The notes under the pieces: generated by a model
Told to the model about the DNA's origin: nothing
Database searches by the model: none
Seen by the model: the letters and a program-made list of their open reading frames with translations, nothing else
Program-made: the position numbers and the translations under genes
Assembly (NCBI RefSeq): GCF_937425535.1
Contig: NZ_OW485601.1
Location: 5,191,501-5,255,500 of the forward strand
Origin: Rhodovastum atsumiense
GTDB lineage: Bacteria > Pseudomonadota > Alphaproteobacteria > Acetobacterales > Acetobacteraceae
Reading direction: 5' to 3'
Length of the DNA: 64,000 nucleotides
Part shown: one piece after another, positions 1-9,404 of the stretch
Layout of the letters: every line of letters begins with the position of its first letter
Numbering within the stretch: position 1 is the first letter of the stretch

Positions 1-4
1 GGCC

Positions 5-664
5 ATGATTCCGCGCGGCGCATTGATCGTGTCCTGCCAGGCGCGGACGGACCATCCACTGCACGGACCCACCTTCATGGCGGCGATGGCGCGCGCGGCG
101 CAGCAGGGCGGCGCCCAGGCGATCCGCTGCGCGGGGCCGATGGACGTGGCCGCCATCCGGGCCACCACCACCCTGCCGATCATCGGCCTGTTCATGCGCT
201 TCGACCAGGGCTTCCACGTCACCATCACGCCCGATTTCGAAAGCGCCTATGCGGTGGCGGAGGCGGGGGCCGACATCATCGCCCTCGATGCCACCGCACG
301 GGCACGCCGTGGCGAACCTGCCGCCACGCTGATCCGCCGCATCCGCGGCGAACTCGGCCACGAAGTGCTGGCCGATGTCAGCACGCTCGAGGAGGCCCTT
401 GCCGCCGAGCGGGCCGGCGCCACCTGGGTTGCCACCACGCTCGCCGGCTACACCGACGCGCCCGTGCCGGAGGAGCCGGATTTCAACCTGCTGGAGGCAT
501 TGGTGGCACATTGCCGCGCCAAAGTCGTGGCGGAGGGCCGCTACCGGACGCCGGCGCAGGTCGCGCGGGCCTTCGCGATCGGGGCGCATGCGGTGTGCGT
601 GGGCACCGCGATCACTGATCCGCGCGGCCTCACGCAACGCTTCGTGGCGGCCACGCCGCGATGA
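5..664 (+). CDS. NanE-like N-acylglucosamine-6-phosphate 2-epimerase
   Basis: A 219-residue TIM-barrel protein of the NanE family, which interconverts ManNAc-6-P and GlcNAc-6-P in sialic acid and amino-sugar catabolism. Family landmarks are the N-terminal LIVSCQA segment, the ITPDFESA stretch, the ALDAT strand and the AEGRYRTPAQV segment holding the catalytic glutamate. The active-site lysine normally found in a GIIKRDY-type strand appears replaced: the aligned segment reads GLFMRFD, with Met where Lys is expected. It overlaps the downstream sugar kinase by 4 bp (ATGA), so the two are probably co-translated. The family call is firm, but activity is uncertain because of the missing lysine. The true start could lie a few bases before the window. 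Confidence 0.82.
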   Translation: MIPRGALIVSCQARTDHPLHGPTFMAAMARAAQQGGAQAIRCAGPMDVAAIRATTTLPIIGLFMRFDQGFHVTITPDFESAYAVAEAGADIIALDATARARRGEPAATLIRRIRGELGHEVLADVSTLEEALAAERAGATWVATTLAGYTDAPVPEEPDFNLLEALVAHCRAKVVAEGRYRTPAQVARAFAIGAHAVCVGTAITDPRGLTQRFVAATPR

Positions 665-1551
665 TCGGGCTCGGCCTGGACGCCGGCGGCTCGGCGACGC
701 GCTGGACGCTCTGCGACGCGGCGGGGACGGTGCTGGCAGCGGGCGAGGTGGCCGCGATCTCCGGGCATCTCTACCACGAGGCGGAGCGGGCGCGGCTGCG
801 CCAGGCCTGTTCGGCGCTGGCCGGGGCACTGACTGGCCTGGCCCGGCCCGGGGCGGTGGTGGCGGGCATCACCGGCCTGGCCGCGGACACGGACGAGGCG
901 GCGGTGGCCGGCGCGGCGATCGCGGCAGCGCTGGATCTGCCCGGGGCCGCCGTGCGGGTGCGCGAGGATACCTGGATCGCCTATCACGCGGCCTTCGCGC
1001 CAGGGGCGGGGCATCTGATCTATGCCGGCACCGGGTCGGTCGGGGTGCACGTGCGGGCGGACCGCAGCGTGCTGCGCACCGGTGGGCGGGGCATGCTGAT
1101 CGATGACGGCGGCTCGGCCTTCTGGATCGGCCGCGAGGCGCTGCGGGCGGTCTGGCGCCGTCGCGACGCCGAGCCGGACTGGACCAGCCCGCTGGCGGTG
1201 GCGCTGGCGGCGGCGCTGGGGGGGGATTCCTGGGATGTCGTGCGGACCCGCGTCTATGGCGGCGGGCGCACGGAAGTCGCGATGCTGGCGCGCGCGGTCG
1301 CGGCGGCAGCGGGCGAGGACGCGACCGCGCGGGAGATCCTGGCCAATGCCGGCACGGAACTCGGGCGGCTGGCGCTGGCGCTGGTGCGCCAGGAAGGGGG
1401 GCGGCCGGTGGTGCTGACCGGACGGGCGGCGGGGCTGCATCCGCTGATCCTGCAGGCGATGCGGGCGGCGGCGCCGGCGCTGGAGATCACCCTGCGCCCG
1501 ACCGATGCCGCGCTGGCGGCGGCGCGGCTGGCGCTCGACCCCCTGGGCTGA
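661..1551 (+). CDS. BadF/BadG-type ATPase, N-acetylglucosamine kinase-like
   Basis: A 296-residue ASKHA-fold kinase. Residues 3-20 contain the phosphate-1 loop (LDAGGSATRW), the middle has YAGTGSVGVHV, followed by GGRGMLIDDGGSAFWIG typical of eukaryote-like GlcNAc kinases in the BadF/BadG/BcrA/BcrD family. The likely role is ATP-dependent phosphorylation of an amino sugar, giving the phosphorylated substrate of the adjacent epimerase-like protein. The start overlaps the epimerase stop (ATGA). The 223 bp after it hold no further gene, only an AT-rich tract at about 1640-1700 that probably carries the promoter for the next gene. Substrate is inferred from context only. Confidence 0.8.
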   Translation: MIGLGLDAGGSATRWTLCDAAGTVLAAGEVAAISGHLYHEAERARLRQACSALAGALTGLARPGAVVAGITGLAADTDEAAVAGAAIAAALDLPGAAVRVREDTWIAYHAAFAPGAGHLIYAGTGSVGVHVRADRSVLRTGGRGMLIDDGGSAFWIGREALRAVWRRRDAEPDWTSPLAVALAAALGGDSWDVVRTRVYGGGRTEVAMLARAVAAAAGEDATAREILANAGTELGRLALALVRQEGGRPVVLTGRAAGLHPLILQAMRAAAPALEITLRPTDAALAAARLALDPLG

Positions 1552-1774
1552 CCAGCGTCTCCGGAACTGCATTCGACCGTAGGTTTTTCCAGAAGATCCG
1601 GGCTCACCCTGGCATTGCTCCCCGCAATTGTCGTGATCCACCAAAGATAATTTCTGCATATCATCTTATAAGAATTTATCGTTCTTTTCGATTTACGGGA
1701 TGCACTTCTTGCGATGTCCATCCTGGTGGAGCAGGTTTGTTGCCTGGTCAGGATTCGGAGGCCGGCGAAGTCCG

Positions 1775-3364
1775 ATGGACGGCAGGCGCCCCTTGATTTC
1801 CGCACGGCATGGCCTGGTGGCCGCGGCGCATCCGCTGGCCGCCCAGGCCGGCGCCCGGCTGCTCGCGAACGGTGGCAATGCCTTCGATGCCGCCGCGGCG
1901 ACCGCCGCCGTACTCAATGTCGTCGAGCCGTTCATGTCGGGCCTCGCCGGCATGGGCATGGCGACCTGCTTCATCGCCGCGGAGCAGCGGGTGCGGGTGC
2001 TGGATTTCGTCACCCGCGTTCCCGGCCGCTTCCCCACCGGGCGCGGCGAGGAGAGCAGCCGTGGCGGGTTCGCCTGTGGCGTGCCCGGCTGCCTCGCCGG
2101 CTGGTGCGAACTGGTGAAGACGCATGGCCAGAAGAAGCTGATGGAGGTGTTCGCGCCGGCGATCGCGCTGGCGCGCGACGGCCACCTGGTGATCGACCAT
2201 CCCGGTGCCACGCTGTTGCAGGCGATCGCCGCGCTGCGGGATTTCCCCTGCTACGCCGATTGGTGCGCCGCCTATCTGGACGAAGGCAGTGGCGAGCCGG
2301 GACCGGGCTTCATCATGCGCCAGTCCGCCCTGGCGCGCAGCCTGGAGACGATCGCACTGGAAGGGCCGGAATACCTCTATCGCGGCGAGCTCGGGCGACG
2401 GGTGGTGGCGCATGTCGAGGCGCTGGGCGGCAGCCTGACCCGGCAGGATCTCGAGACCGCGCGGCCGCACTGGCTCGATCCGGTCGCGGTGGAGTATCGC
2501 GGCCTGGATCTGCACGCCCCGCCGCCGCCCTGCGAGGCATTCCAGTTCCTGCTGACGCTGCGCCTGCTCGATGGCGTGGACTTCGCCGGGATGGAGCGCG
2601 ACGGGGTGGAACACCTGGACGCGGTGTGGCGGGCGATCCGCCTCGCGGCGGGGGTCCGCATTGCCCATAACCGACCGAATGCAACGATGCTGGCCGGGCT
2701 GCTGTCGGAACCGCAGGTGGCGCCGCTGCGCGCACGGCTGCGCGAGGCAGCACCGGTCGAAGGGCCAACCGGGCCCGGCTGGCCGCAGCCGGAGGATCCG
2801 GCGAAAGGCCACACCACCAGCTTCGCGGTGGCGGATCGCCACGGCAACGTGGTCTGCGTCACCCAAAGCCTCGGCGGGCTGTCCGGCTCGGGCGTGGTGG
2901 TGCCGGGCACCGGCATCTGCCTCGGCAATTTTCTCTTCTGGAGCGATCTGGACGCCCAGGGAGACCAGCCGCTGCTGCCCGGGACGGAGCTGACGCTGCC
3001 GCTCGCGCCGGTGCTGGCGCTGCGTCAGGGACGGCCGGTGCTGGCGCTGGGCACCCCCGGCAGCCACGGCATCAGCCAGTTCCAGACACAGGTGCTGGTG
3101 CAGCATGTCGATTTCGGCCTGGACCTGCAGGCCGCGATCGAGGCGCCGCGGGCGCGGCTGTGGGACGGGCGGCGGGTGCAGGCGGAACGGCGCATCCCTC
3201 CGGCGACCCTGGAGGTGCTGCGCGCGCGTGGCCATGACATCGAGGCCGTGCCGGACTGGAGCGCGAAGCTGGGGGGCATGCAGGGGATTGCGATCGACCC
3301 GGCGAGCGGCGTGCTGACCGGCGGGGCCGACCCCCGCCGCGAAGGACTGGTGGCCATTCCATAG
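1775..3364 (+). CDS. Gamma-glutamyltransferase family protein (copy 1)
   Basis: A 529-residue Ntn-hydrolase of the gamma-glutamyltranspeptidase family, made as a proenzyme and cleaved before a catalytic threonine. The N-terminal part has the family signature AAHPLAAQAGARLLANGGN followed by AFDAAAATA. The predicted self-cleavage point is in KGHTTSFAVADRHGN (about residue 345). The usual TTH is TTS here. I chose the ATG at 1775, preceded by GGAGG at 1757-1761, because the longer upstream reading adds non-family sequence. No signal peptide is evident, so a cytoplasmic hydrolase acting on gamma-glutamyl or related amide substrates is possible. A paralogue follows 32 bp downstream. Confidence 0.85.
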   Translation: MDGRRPLISARHGLVAAAHPLAAQAGARLLANGGNAFDAAAATAAVLNVVEPFMSGLAGMGMATCFIAAEQRVRVLDFVTRVPGRFPTGRGEESSRGGFACGVPGCLAGWCELVKTHGQKKLMEVFAPAIALARDGHLVIDHPGATLLQAIAALRDFPCYADWCAAYLDEGSGEPGPGFIMRQSALARSLETIALEGPEYLYRGELGRRVVAHVEALGGSLTRQDLETARPHWLDPVAVEYRGLDLHAPPPPCEAFQFLLTLRLLDGVDFAGMERDGVEHLDAVWRAIRLAAGVRIAHNRPNATMLAGLLSEPQVAPLRARLREAAPVEGPTGPGWPQPEDPAKGHTTSFAVADRHGNVVCVTQSLGGLSGSGVVVPGTGICLGNFLFWSDLDAQGDQPLLPGTELTLPLAPVLALRQGRPVLALGTPGSHGISQFQTQVLVQHVDFGLDLQAAIEAPRARLWDGRRVQAERRIPPATLEVLRARGHDIEAVPDWSAKLGGMQGIAIDPASGVLTGGADPRREGLVAIP

Positions 3365-3396
3365 TTCCATAAGCATTTTCCGAGGGCGGAGCCGGC

Positions 3397-4971
3397 ATGG
3401 ACGGGAAAGCGCCTCTCATCGCCTCGCGACAGGGCATGGTCGCAGCGGCGCATCCTCTGGCTGCCGCAGCGGGCGTGCGGATTCTCGGCCGCGGCGGCAA
3501 TGCCTTCGACGCCGCGGTGGCGACCGCGGCGGCGCTCGGGGTGGTGGAGCCGGGCCTGTCCGGGCTCGGCGGCGGCGGCATGGCGACGTGCTGGGTGGCG
3601 GCCGACCACCGGGCGCGCACGCTGGGCTTCACCCCGGTGGTGCCGGCGCGGTTTCCCGGTGGAGGAGAGGGGGGCACACCGTCCGGAGGGATGGCCGTCG
3701 CGGCGCCGGGGGCCCTGGCCGGCTGGTACGACCTGCTGAGCGCCCATGGCACGCTCACGCTGGCGCAGGTGCTGGCGCCGGCGATCGAACTGGCGGAGGA
3801 CGGGATCCCGGTGGTCGGGTGCGTCGCTGCCACTCTGGCCCATGCCGCCCGGGAGCTGCGCGACTCGCCCTGCTTCGCCGCCTGGGACCGGATCTATGGC
3901 GCTGGCGGAAGGCCTCGGCCGGGGGCGGTGCTGCGCCAGCCCGCCCTGGCGGCGACGCTGACGACGATCGCGGCGGAGGGGCCGCGTGCGCTGCATGGCG
4001 GACGGCTGGGACAGGCCCTGGTCGCACAGGTGCAGGCGCTCGGCGGCGTGCTGTCGCTCGCTGACCTGGAAGCCGTGTCGGCGCGGTGGGAACGGCCGGT
4101 CTCGATGCGCTACCGCGATCTTGTGCTGCATGTGCCGCCGCCGCCGGGCCGGGGGGGCGAGTTGCTGCTCGCCCTGGGCATTCTCGATGATGTCGACCTC
4201 GCCGCCATGGAATGCGGCGGGGTCGCGCATCTCGACGCGGTGTGGCGGGCGATGCGGCTGGCGGCGATGGAACGGGCGGCGGGGGAGGATCTGCCGGAAG
4301 AAGCCCAGCCGGAGCGATGGCTCGCGGACGACACGCTGGAGCGGCTGCGCCTGCGCGCGCGCGATGGCGAGCCGGTGGAAGGAGCGGTCGAGCCATGGCA
4401 GGCGCCGCAGCCGCACACCACGGCGCTGGCGGTGGCCGACCGGATGGGCAACCTGGTGTGCATCACGCAGACGCTCGGATCGGCCTTCGGTGGCGGGGTG
4501 GTGGTGCCGGAGCTGGGCCTGTGCCTGAACAACGCCCTGTCCTGGGGGCGACGGATTCCCCCGCCCACCGGGGCGCGGCCGGCGGGTGGGCGCCGGATCG
4601 CCACGCCGATCGCCCCCGTGCTCGCGACGCGCAACCGCCGGCCCTGGCTTGCGCTCGGCAGTCCGGGGGGATGGGGCATCAGCCAGGTGCTGGCGCAGGC
4701 GCTGGTCCGCATCGTCGATTTCGCGGAGCCACTGCAGCAGGCGATCGAGGCCCCCCGGGCGCGGCTGTGGGACGGGCGGCGGGTGACGGCCGAGGACCGG
4801 ATCGCGCCGGCGGTGCTGGAGGCGTTGCGGGCACGCGGCCACGACGTCACTGCATCCGGTGCCTGGAGCGAGGCAACCGGCGCTGTCCAGGCGGTCGCCA
4901 TCGATGCCGTGACGGGGGTGATCACCGGTGCGGCCGACCCCCGCCGCGACGGCTATGCCGCCGGCATCTGA
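3397..4971 (+). CDS. Gamma-glutamyltransferase family protein (copy 2)
   Basis: A 524-residue paralogue of the preceding gene, sharing the N-terminal AAHPLAAAAGVRIL/GRGGNAFDAAV signature and a probable autoproteolysis site in PHTTALAVADRMGN. The canonical TTH is TTA, so both copies lack the histidine after the two threonines. The C-terminal half conserves GSPGGWGISQ and EAPRARLWDGRRV, the latter nearly identical in copy 1. A GGAG-like ribosome site lies just before the ATG. The tandem arrangement suggests gene duplication with divergence; the two chains might form one processing system or a hetero-oligomer, but nothing in sequence proves this. Confidence 0.85.
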   Translation: MDGKAPLIASRQGMVAAAHPLAAAAGVRILGRGGNAFDAAVATAAALGVVEPGLSGLGGGGMATCWVAADHRARTLGFTPVVPARFPGGGEGGTPSGGMAVAAPGALAGWYDLLSAHGTLTLAQVLAPAIELAEDGIPVVGCVAATLAHAARELRDSPCFAAWDRIYGAGGRPRPGAVLRQPALAATLTTIAAEGPRALHGGRLGQALVAQVQALGGVLSLADLEAVSARWERPVSMRYRDLVLHVPPPPGRGGELLLALGILDDVDLAAMECGGVAHLDAVWRAMRLAAMERAAGEDLPEEAQPERWLADDTLERLRLRARDGEPVEGAVEPWQAPQPHTTALAVADRMGNLVCITQTLGSAFGGGVVVPELGLCLNNALSWGRRIPPPTGARPAGGRRIATPIAPVLATRNRRPWLALGSPGGWGISQVLAQALVRIVDFAEPLQQAIEAPRARLWDGRRVTAEDRIAPAVLEALRARGHDVTASGAWSEATGAVQAVAIDAVTGVITGAADPRRDGYAAGI

Positions 4972-4980
4972 GGCCGGCCG

Positions 4981-5931
4981 CTATTGTGCCCGCGGATACG
5001 GACGGAACGGGCCCTGCAGGGCCTCGGGCAGCAGGCCGAGCATATGCGCCGCCCCGGCCAGCACTGCCCGCTTCGCCTGCGGCTTGGCGCGCAGGGCCTG
5101 GCGCAGCCAGTGGCATCCGGCGCGGTGGTCGCCGTGACGGATCAGTTCGCGACCGATGATCCAGGCATTCTCCGCCTCGGTGCGCGCACGCAGCGCGGCC
5201 AGGCGGTCGCGGCCCAGGCGGGCGATCAGGGCGGGATGGTCGAAGGCGGCATCGAGGCACGAACGGAATGAGGTGGGATCATGAGCCAACCGCAGATAAG
5301 CGCCGCTGGCGCGCTGGCGCACGAACAGCAGCGGCGCCCGGCCGGGGGTGACGACGAAGGACCCATGCAGCGCCACGCGGATCCAGAACTCCCAGTCCTC
5401 CCCGTAGGTGATGTCGGTGCGGAAGCGGCCGGCGGCGTCAACGGCGCTGCGGCGGATCAGCATGTGTCCGCCATTGGCGAACAGGTTCTGCTCGAGCAGC
5501 CGTTCCAGGATATCGCCCTGCGGGAATGGGCCGCGCTTGCGCTGGCGCAATGCACCCGATTCCGAAACGAAGCAGAACGGGCCGTACGCGGCGACCGCCG
5601 GGCCGAGCGCGGCGGCGAGCCGGGCCATGGCGTCGCGGGCGAGCCAGTCGTCGGCATCGAGGAAAAGGACGGCATCGCCCCCCGCTTCCTCGAGGCCGCG
5701 GTTGCGGGCCGCGGAGACACCGGCATTGGCCTGGCGGATCAGGCGGATCCGTGGGTCCTGGTGCTGCGCCACCACGGCCTCGGTACCATCGGTCGAGCCG
5801 TCGTCGACGATGACCGCGCTCCAGTCGGGGTGGGTCTGCTCCTGCAGGGAGGTCAGTGCCGCGCCGATCCAGGGGGCGACATTGAAGGCAGGCATGACAA
5901 CGCGGATGTGCAAGAAAGGTCGCTCCCTCAT
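4981..5931 (-). CDS. Family 2 glycosyltransferase (GT-A fold)
   Basis: A 316-residue GT2 enzyme. The N-terminal Rossmann-like part reads VVMPAFNVAPWIG, then IVDDGSTDGTE (nucleotide-sugar binding) and NAGVSAARNRGLEEA, with the DxD metal site in VLFLDADDW. The second half, including TYGEDWEFWIR, fits acceptor binding. The ATG at 5931 is preferred over the upstream in-frame start because the family domain begins seven residues after it. It converges on the GGT pair with 9 bp between stops and is divergent from the next glycosyltransferase. Likely transfers sugar in polysaccharide or LPS synthesis; donor and acceptor are unknown. Confidence 0.85.
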   Translation of the reverse strand: MRERPFLHIRVVMPAFNVAPWIGAALTSLQEQTHPDWSAVIVDDGSTDGTEAVVAQHQDPRIRLIRQANAGVSAARNRGLEEAGGDAVLFLDADDWLARDAMARLAAALGPAVAAYGPFCFVSESGALRQRKRGPFPQGDILERLLEQNLFANGGHMLIRRSAVDAAGRFRTDITYGEDWEFWIRVALHGSFVVTPGRAPLLFVRQRASGAYLRLAHDPTSFRSCLDAAFDHPALIARLGRDRLAALRARTEAENAWIIGRELIRHGDHRAGCHWLRQALRAKPQAKRAVLAGAAHMLGLLPEALQGPFRPYPRAQ

Positions 5932-5978
5932 TTGCGTCCGGATGCAACGACAAGCCCGGGCCTGCGTTGCGCCGAAGC

Positions 5979-6989
5979 ATGACAAATAGCGATCGGACAA
6001 CACCCCGGCATATCGCCGGTGCCGCAGCGGCGCCGGCGGGGGCCTATGATGCGGACGTGGTCATTCTGGCACTCGACCGCGCCCAGGACACGGTTGCGGC
6101 GATCACATCGGCGCTCGCGCAGATCGGCGTCACGCGCCACGTCATCGTGGTGGACCAGGGTTCGCGCCCCGCGAACCTCGCCCTGCTCGCCGCTGCGGTG
6201 GAGGGGCGGTCGGATGCGACGCTGGTGCAGCTCGACCGCAACCATGGCGTGGCGGGGGGGCGCAACCGGGGGACCGGGCTCGGGCATGGCCGGGTCGTGG
6301 TGGCGCTCGACAACGATGCCGAGTTCGACGAGGTGCACACCCTGGCCCGGGCGGTGGCCGCGCTGGATGCCGATCCGGGGCTGGCCGCTGTCGGCTTCCG
6401 CATCGTGCGGTTCGCCGACGGGGCGGACGACCTGCTGTCCTGGGGCTATCCACGGTCACTGCTGCCGCGCGCGGCGGAGACATTCGAAGCGGCGACCTTC
6501 GTGGGGGCGGGCCATGCCATCCGGCGCCGTTCCTGGGAAGAAGCCGGCGGCTATGACGACGCCCTGTTCTTCTGCTGGGAAGAGTTCGATTTCTGCCTGC
6601 GCGCGATCGAGCATGGCTGGCGGGTGCGCTACCGCGGCGACATCGTCGTCCGCCACAAGGTCAGCGGCGAGCAGCGCTTCGCGTGGTCGGGCACGCGCTG
6701 GTTCCACTTCGTGCGCAACCGGCTCTACATCGAGCGGAAATGGGGGGCGTCGCAGTTGGCGCTGCTGCCGCGCTTCTGCGGCTACCTGCTGCGAGGGGTG
6801 CGCAACGGCGTCGGATGGCAGACGCTGCGCGCTTGGCCGGCGGCCATGCGGCTGGGCGGACGGGCGGAACGGCGGGTGCTGTCGACGGCGGCACGCAGCT
6901 ATCTGGACCAACACGATATGGCGCATCGCGGCACGCTGCTAGCGCGGCTGCGACGGGAGGTCCTGGCGGCGCTGCCGGGGCGCGGCTGA
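5979..6989 (+). CDS. Family 2 glycosyltransferase, rhamnosyltransferase-like
   Basis: A 336-residue GT2 enzyme of the WbbL/rhamnosyltransferase-like type: VVDQGSRPAN, RNHGVAGGRNRG, the metal-binding acidic run in VVALDNDAEFD, and the ED-type catalytic region FFCWEEFDFCLRAI. A basic C-terminal helix region may contact the membrane. ATG 5979 is chosen over TTG 5967, four codons upstream. It is transcribed divergently from the other GT2 gene with a 47-bp gap, so both promoters must overlap. Probably cell-surface glycan assembly. Confidence 0.82.
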   Translation: MTNSDRTTPRHIAGAAAAPAGAYDADVVILALDRAQDTVAAITSALAQIGVTRHVIVVDQGSRPANLALLAAAVEGRSDATLVQLDRNHGVAGGRNRGTGLGHGRVVVALDNDAEFDEVHTLARAVAALDADPGLAAVGFRIVRFADGADDLLSWGYPRSLLPRAAETFEAATFVGAGHAIRRRSWEEAGGYDDALFFCWEEFDFCLRAIEHGWRVRYRGDIVVRHKVSGEQRFAWSGTRWFHFVRNRLYIERKWGASQLALLPRFCGYLLRGVRNGVGWQTLRAWPAAMRLGGRAERRVLSTAARSYLDQHDMAHRGTLLARLRREVLAALPGRG

Positions 6990-7011
6990 GGCTCATAAGC
7001 GTTAGGCAAGG

Positions 7012-7157
7012 CAAGGGCTTTGCCCTTGACCCACCAAGGGCCACAAGGCCCTTGGATCCCAGGAGCGCTGCGCGGCACGGAAAACAATGGGATCCAAGGG
7101 CGAAGCCCTTGGTCGGTCCAGGGCGAAGCCCTGGTCGGGTGCGGGGCGAAGCCCCGC
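7012..7157. repeat. Array of five short GC-rich hairpins (REP-like)
   Basis: Five small inverted repeats with 3-4 nt loops stand in a row: CAAGGGC/GCCCTTG at 7012-7028, CCAAGGGCC/GGCCCTTGG at 7034-7055, CCAAGGGC-gaa-GCCCTTGG at 7094-7112, CCAGGGC-gaa-GCCCTGG at 7118-7134 and GCGGGGC-gaa-GCCCCGC at 7141-7157. The array fills the gap between two convergent genes, so it could serve as a bidirectional terminator or mRNA stabiliser. The same stem families recur at 58169-58316. Confidence 0.8.
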
Positions 7158-7165
7158 GAACAGCC

Positions 7166-9238
7166 TTATCTGGTGGCGAGCACGCGCCCGGCGAAGGCGG
7201 CGCAGACCAGCAGGAAGCCGGCGAGTCCCAACCACCCGGCCGCCGGCTCGAAGCCCGGGCCGACCAGGGCGAGCGGGGTCTGGTTGCCGCTCGCCCCGAT
7301 GATGGCGGCCAGCAGCACGCCCACCAGGCTTTCGCCCACGATCAGCCCCGAGGCCAGCAGCACGCCGCGACGCTGTGCGTGCTCCAGGGCCGGCGCGGCA
7401 TCGGTGCCGGCGGCGGCTGCCCGGCGCTGCAGTGCCCGCGCGATCAGCCAGCCGAGCACCGCGCCGATGACGATGGTCACGCTGATGGTGGGCGGCAGGT
7501 AGATGCCGATCCCGACCGCGAGCACCGGCAGGCGGGCGAGGCCGCCCCGCCGCGCCAGCAGCGCATCCAGCCCGATCACCACCAGGCCGATGCCGATGCC
7601 AAGCAGGATCATCGACCAGTCGATGCGGTGGGTGAAGATGCCGACCGCGATCGCCGACATCAGGGTCGCCTGCGGCGCGGCGAGGGCCTGGGCCGGATCC
7701 ATGCCCGCCCGCGGCAGCGTCCCGGCGAAGCCGTAGGCGCCGTAGAGCAGGTCGAGGATCGGCGGGATCACCAGGGCCCCCGCGACGCACCCCACCATGA
7801 GCGCGACCTGCTGGCGCCACGGGGTCGCCCCCACCAGCCAGCCGGTCTTGAGATCCTGCAGGTTGTCGTTGGAGATCGATGCCACCGCGACGATCACCGA
7901 GGTGGTGAACAGCGCCAGTGCGATTGCGAGCCCGCTGCCCTCCTGGCTTGCCAGCAGCTCGCCGCTGCCGGGCAGCACCAGCAGCAACAGGGAGACCAGC
8001 GTCACCGCGACGATGCCGATGCCGGAGATCGGGCTCGCCGAGGATCCCACCAGCCCGGCCATGTAGCCGCAGGCCGCGGCGATCAGGAAGCCGAAGGCGA
8101 AGGCGAACAGCACCGCCCCGGCGACCAGGCTCGCGTGCAGGCCGGCGGGCAGCGCCGGTCCGCTGGCTGCTAGGAAGCGGTGGAAGATCAGCGCCATCGG
8201 CGCGATCAGCAGCAGGCTGAGGCCGCCGACCAGATGGATCGGCATGTCGCGCTCGGTGCGGGGAATGGCATCGGCGCCGGAACTGCGGGAGGTGCGCAGG
8301 GCGGCGAACGAGGCGCGCATGCCCTCGGCCACCGGCCGCAGCAGCACCAGCAGGGTCCAGACCGCGCCGATGCCGATCACGCCGGCGCCGATGAAGCGGA
8401 CCTGGGTGCTCCAGAGCCGGGTGGCGAAGCCGGCGAGCGTCGCCTCGGGCGGCATCGGCGTGGTGGCGGTGAGCACCGGCACGGCGACACCCCAGGCCAG
8501 CACCACCCCGAGCAGCATCGCCAGCCCGGCAACGATGCCGACCAGATAGCCGGCGCCGACGAGGGCGAGCGAGAAGCCGGTGCCGAGGCGGAACACCGCG
8601 CCACCGGCGGCGAACCACCAGGTGAGGCCTTCCCCGAATAGTTTGAAGCCGCTGGCGATCAGGCTGAAGGCGGCGCCGGTCACGCCGCCGGCGACGATGT
8701 CGGCCAGGCCCGGCGCGGGGGGACCGGGCGCGGCCGCCGGGTCCGGGGTGGGGGACGCGCTGCCCACGCGCAGGATCTCCGCCGCCGCCACGCCCTCGGG
8801 ATAGGCGAGCGGGCTCTGCACCACCAGGGCACGGCGCAGCGGAATCGAATAGAGCACGCCGAGGATGCCGCCGATGGCGCAGACGCTGGCGGTCTGCCAG
8901 AACGGGAACCCGACCCAGTGCCCGGTCATGACCAGGCCGGGCAGGATGAAGATGATCGAGGACAGCGTGCCCGCGGCCGAGGCCTGTGTCTGCACCATGT
9001 TGTTTTCGAGGATGTTGGCGCCCCCGGCCAGGCGCAGCACCGCCATCGAGATCACCGCGGCGGGGATCGAGGAGGAGAAGGTCAGCCCGACCTTGAGGCC
9101 GAGATAGACGTTGGAGGCGGTGAACAGCACCGTGATCAGCGCGCCGAGCAGCAGGCCGCGCAGTGTCAGCTCCGGCAAGGAGACCTCGTCGGCGATCCGC
9201 AGCCGCGCCGCGGCCGGTGCGCCTGTCAGGGGTGTCAT
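7166..9238 (-). CDS. OPT family oligopeptide transporter
   Basis: A 690-residue polytopic membrane protein of the oligopeptide transporter (OPT) family, proton-coupled importers of peptides or metal chelates. The N-terminal part has the hallmark SNVYLGLKVGLTFSSSIPAA, followed by ENNMVQTQASAAGT and PLAYPEGVAAAEIL. More than a dozen hydrophobic segments are visible, including the late ISNDNLQDLKTGWLVGATP motif. It stands alone, between a hairpin array downstream and an OmpA-like gene upstream. The substrate is not predictable; bacterial members have been linked to peptides and to iron-siderophore transport. Confidence 0.9.
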   Translation of the reverse strand: MTPLTGAPAAARLRIADEVSLPELTLRGLLLGALITVLFTASNVYLGLKVGLTFSSSIPAAVISMAVLRLAGGANILENNMVQTQASAAGTLSSIIFILPGLVMTGHWVGFPFWQTASVCAIGGILGVLYSIPLRRALVVQSPLAYPEGVAAAEILRVGSASPTPDPAAAPGPPAPGLADIVAGGVTGAAFSLIASGFKLFGEGLTWWFAAGGAVFRLGTGFSLALVGAGYLVGIVAGLAMLLGVVLAWGVAVPVLTATTPMPPEATLAGFATRLWSTQVRFIGAGVIGIGAVWTLLVLLRPVAEGMRASFAALRTSRSSGADAIPRTERDMPIHLVGGLSLLLIAPMALIFHRFLAASGPALPAGLHASLVAGAVLFAFAFGFLIAAACGYMAGLVGSSASPISGIGIVAVTLVSLLLLVLPGSGELLASQEGSGLAIALALFTTSVIVAVASISNDNLQDLKTGWLVGATPWRQQVALMVGCVAGALVIPPILDLLYGAYGFAGTLPRAGMDPAQALAAPQATLMSAIAVGIFTHRIDWSMILLGIGIGLVVIGLDALLARRGGLARLPVLAVGIGIYLPPTISVTIVIGAVLGWLIARALQRRAAAAGTDAAPALEHAQRRGVLLASGLIVGESLVGVLLAAIIGASGNQTPLALVGPGFEPAAGWLGLAGFLLVCAAFAGRVLATR

Positions 9239-9404
9239 CCGGCGGACCGGCCAGGAGCCGGGCAGGAGCCAGGCAGGGGAAGAGGCATTGGGGCCTCCAG
9301 TGCGGAGGCCGGACCATGCCAGGGCGGTGACGGAGACGGATAGTGCCGTTGCCGCCGCCGCACGCGCCCTTGATCGGGCGCGCCCGGCCGGTCCGGGTTG
9401 GGGG

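Noticed and set aside
1748-4842. Very long minus-strand reading frames (542 and 605 codons) opposite the two GGT genes
   Set aside because: They are shadows of high-GC codon bias: compositionally odd, His/Arg/Gln-rich, with no family motifs, while the plus strand encodes clear GGT signatures.
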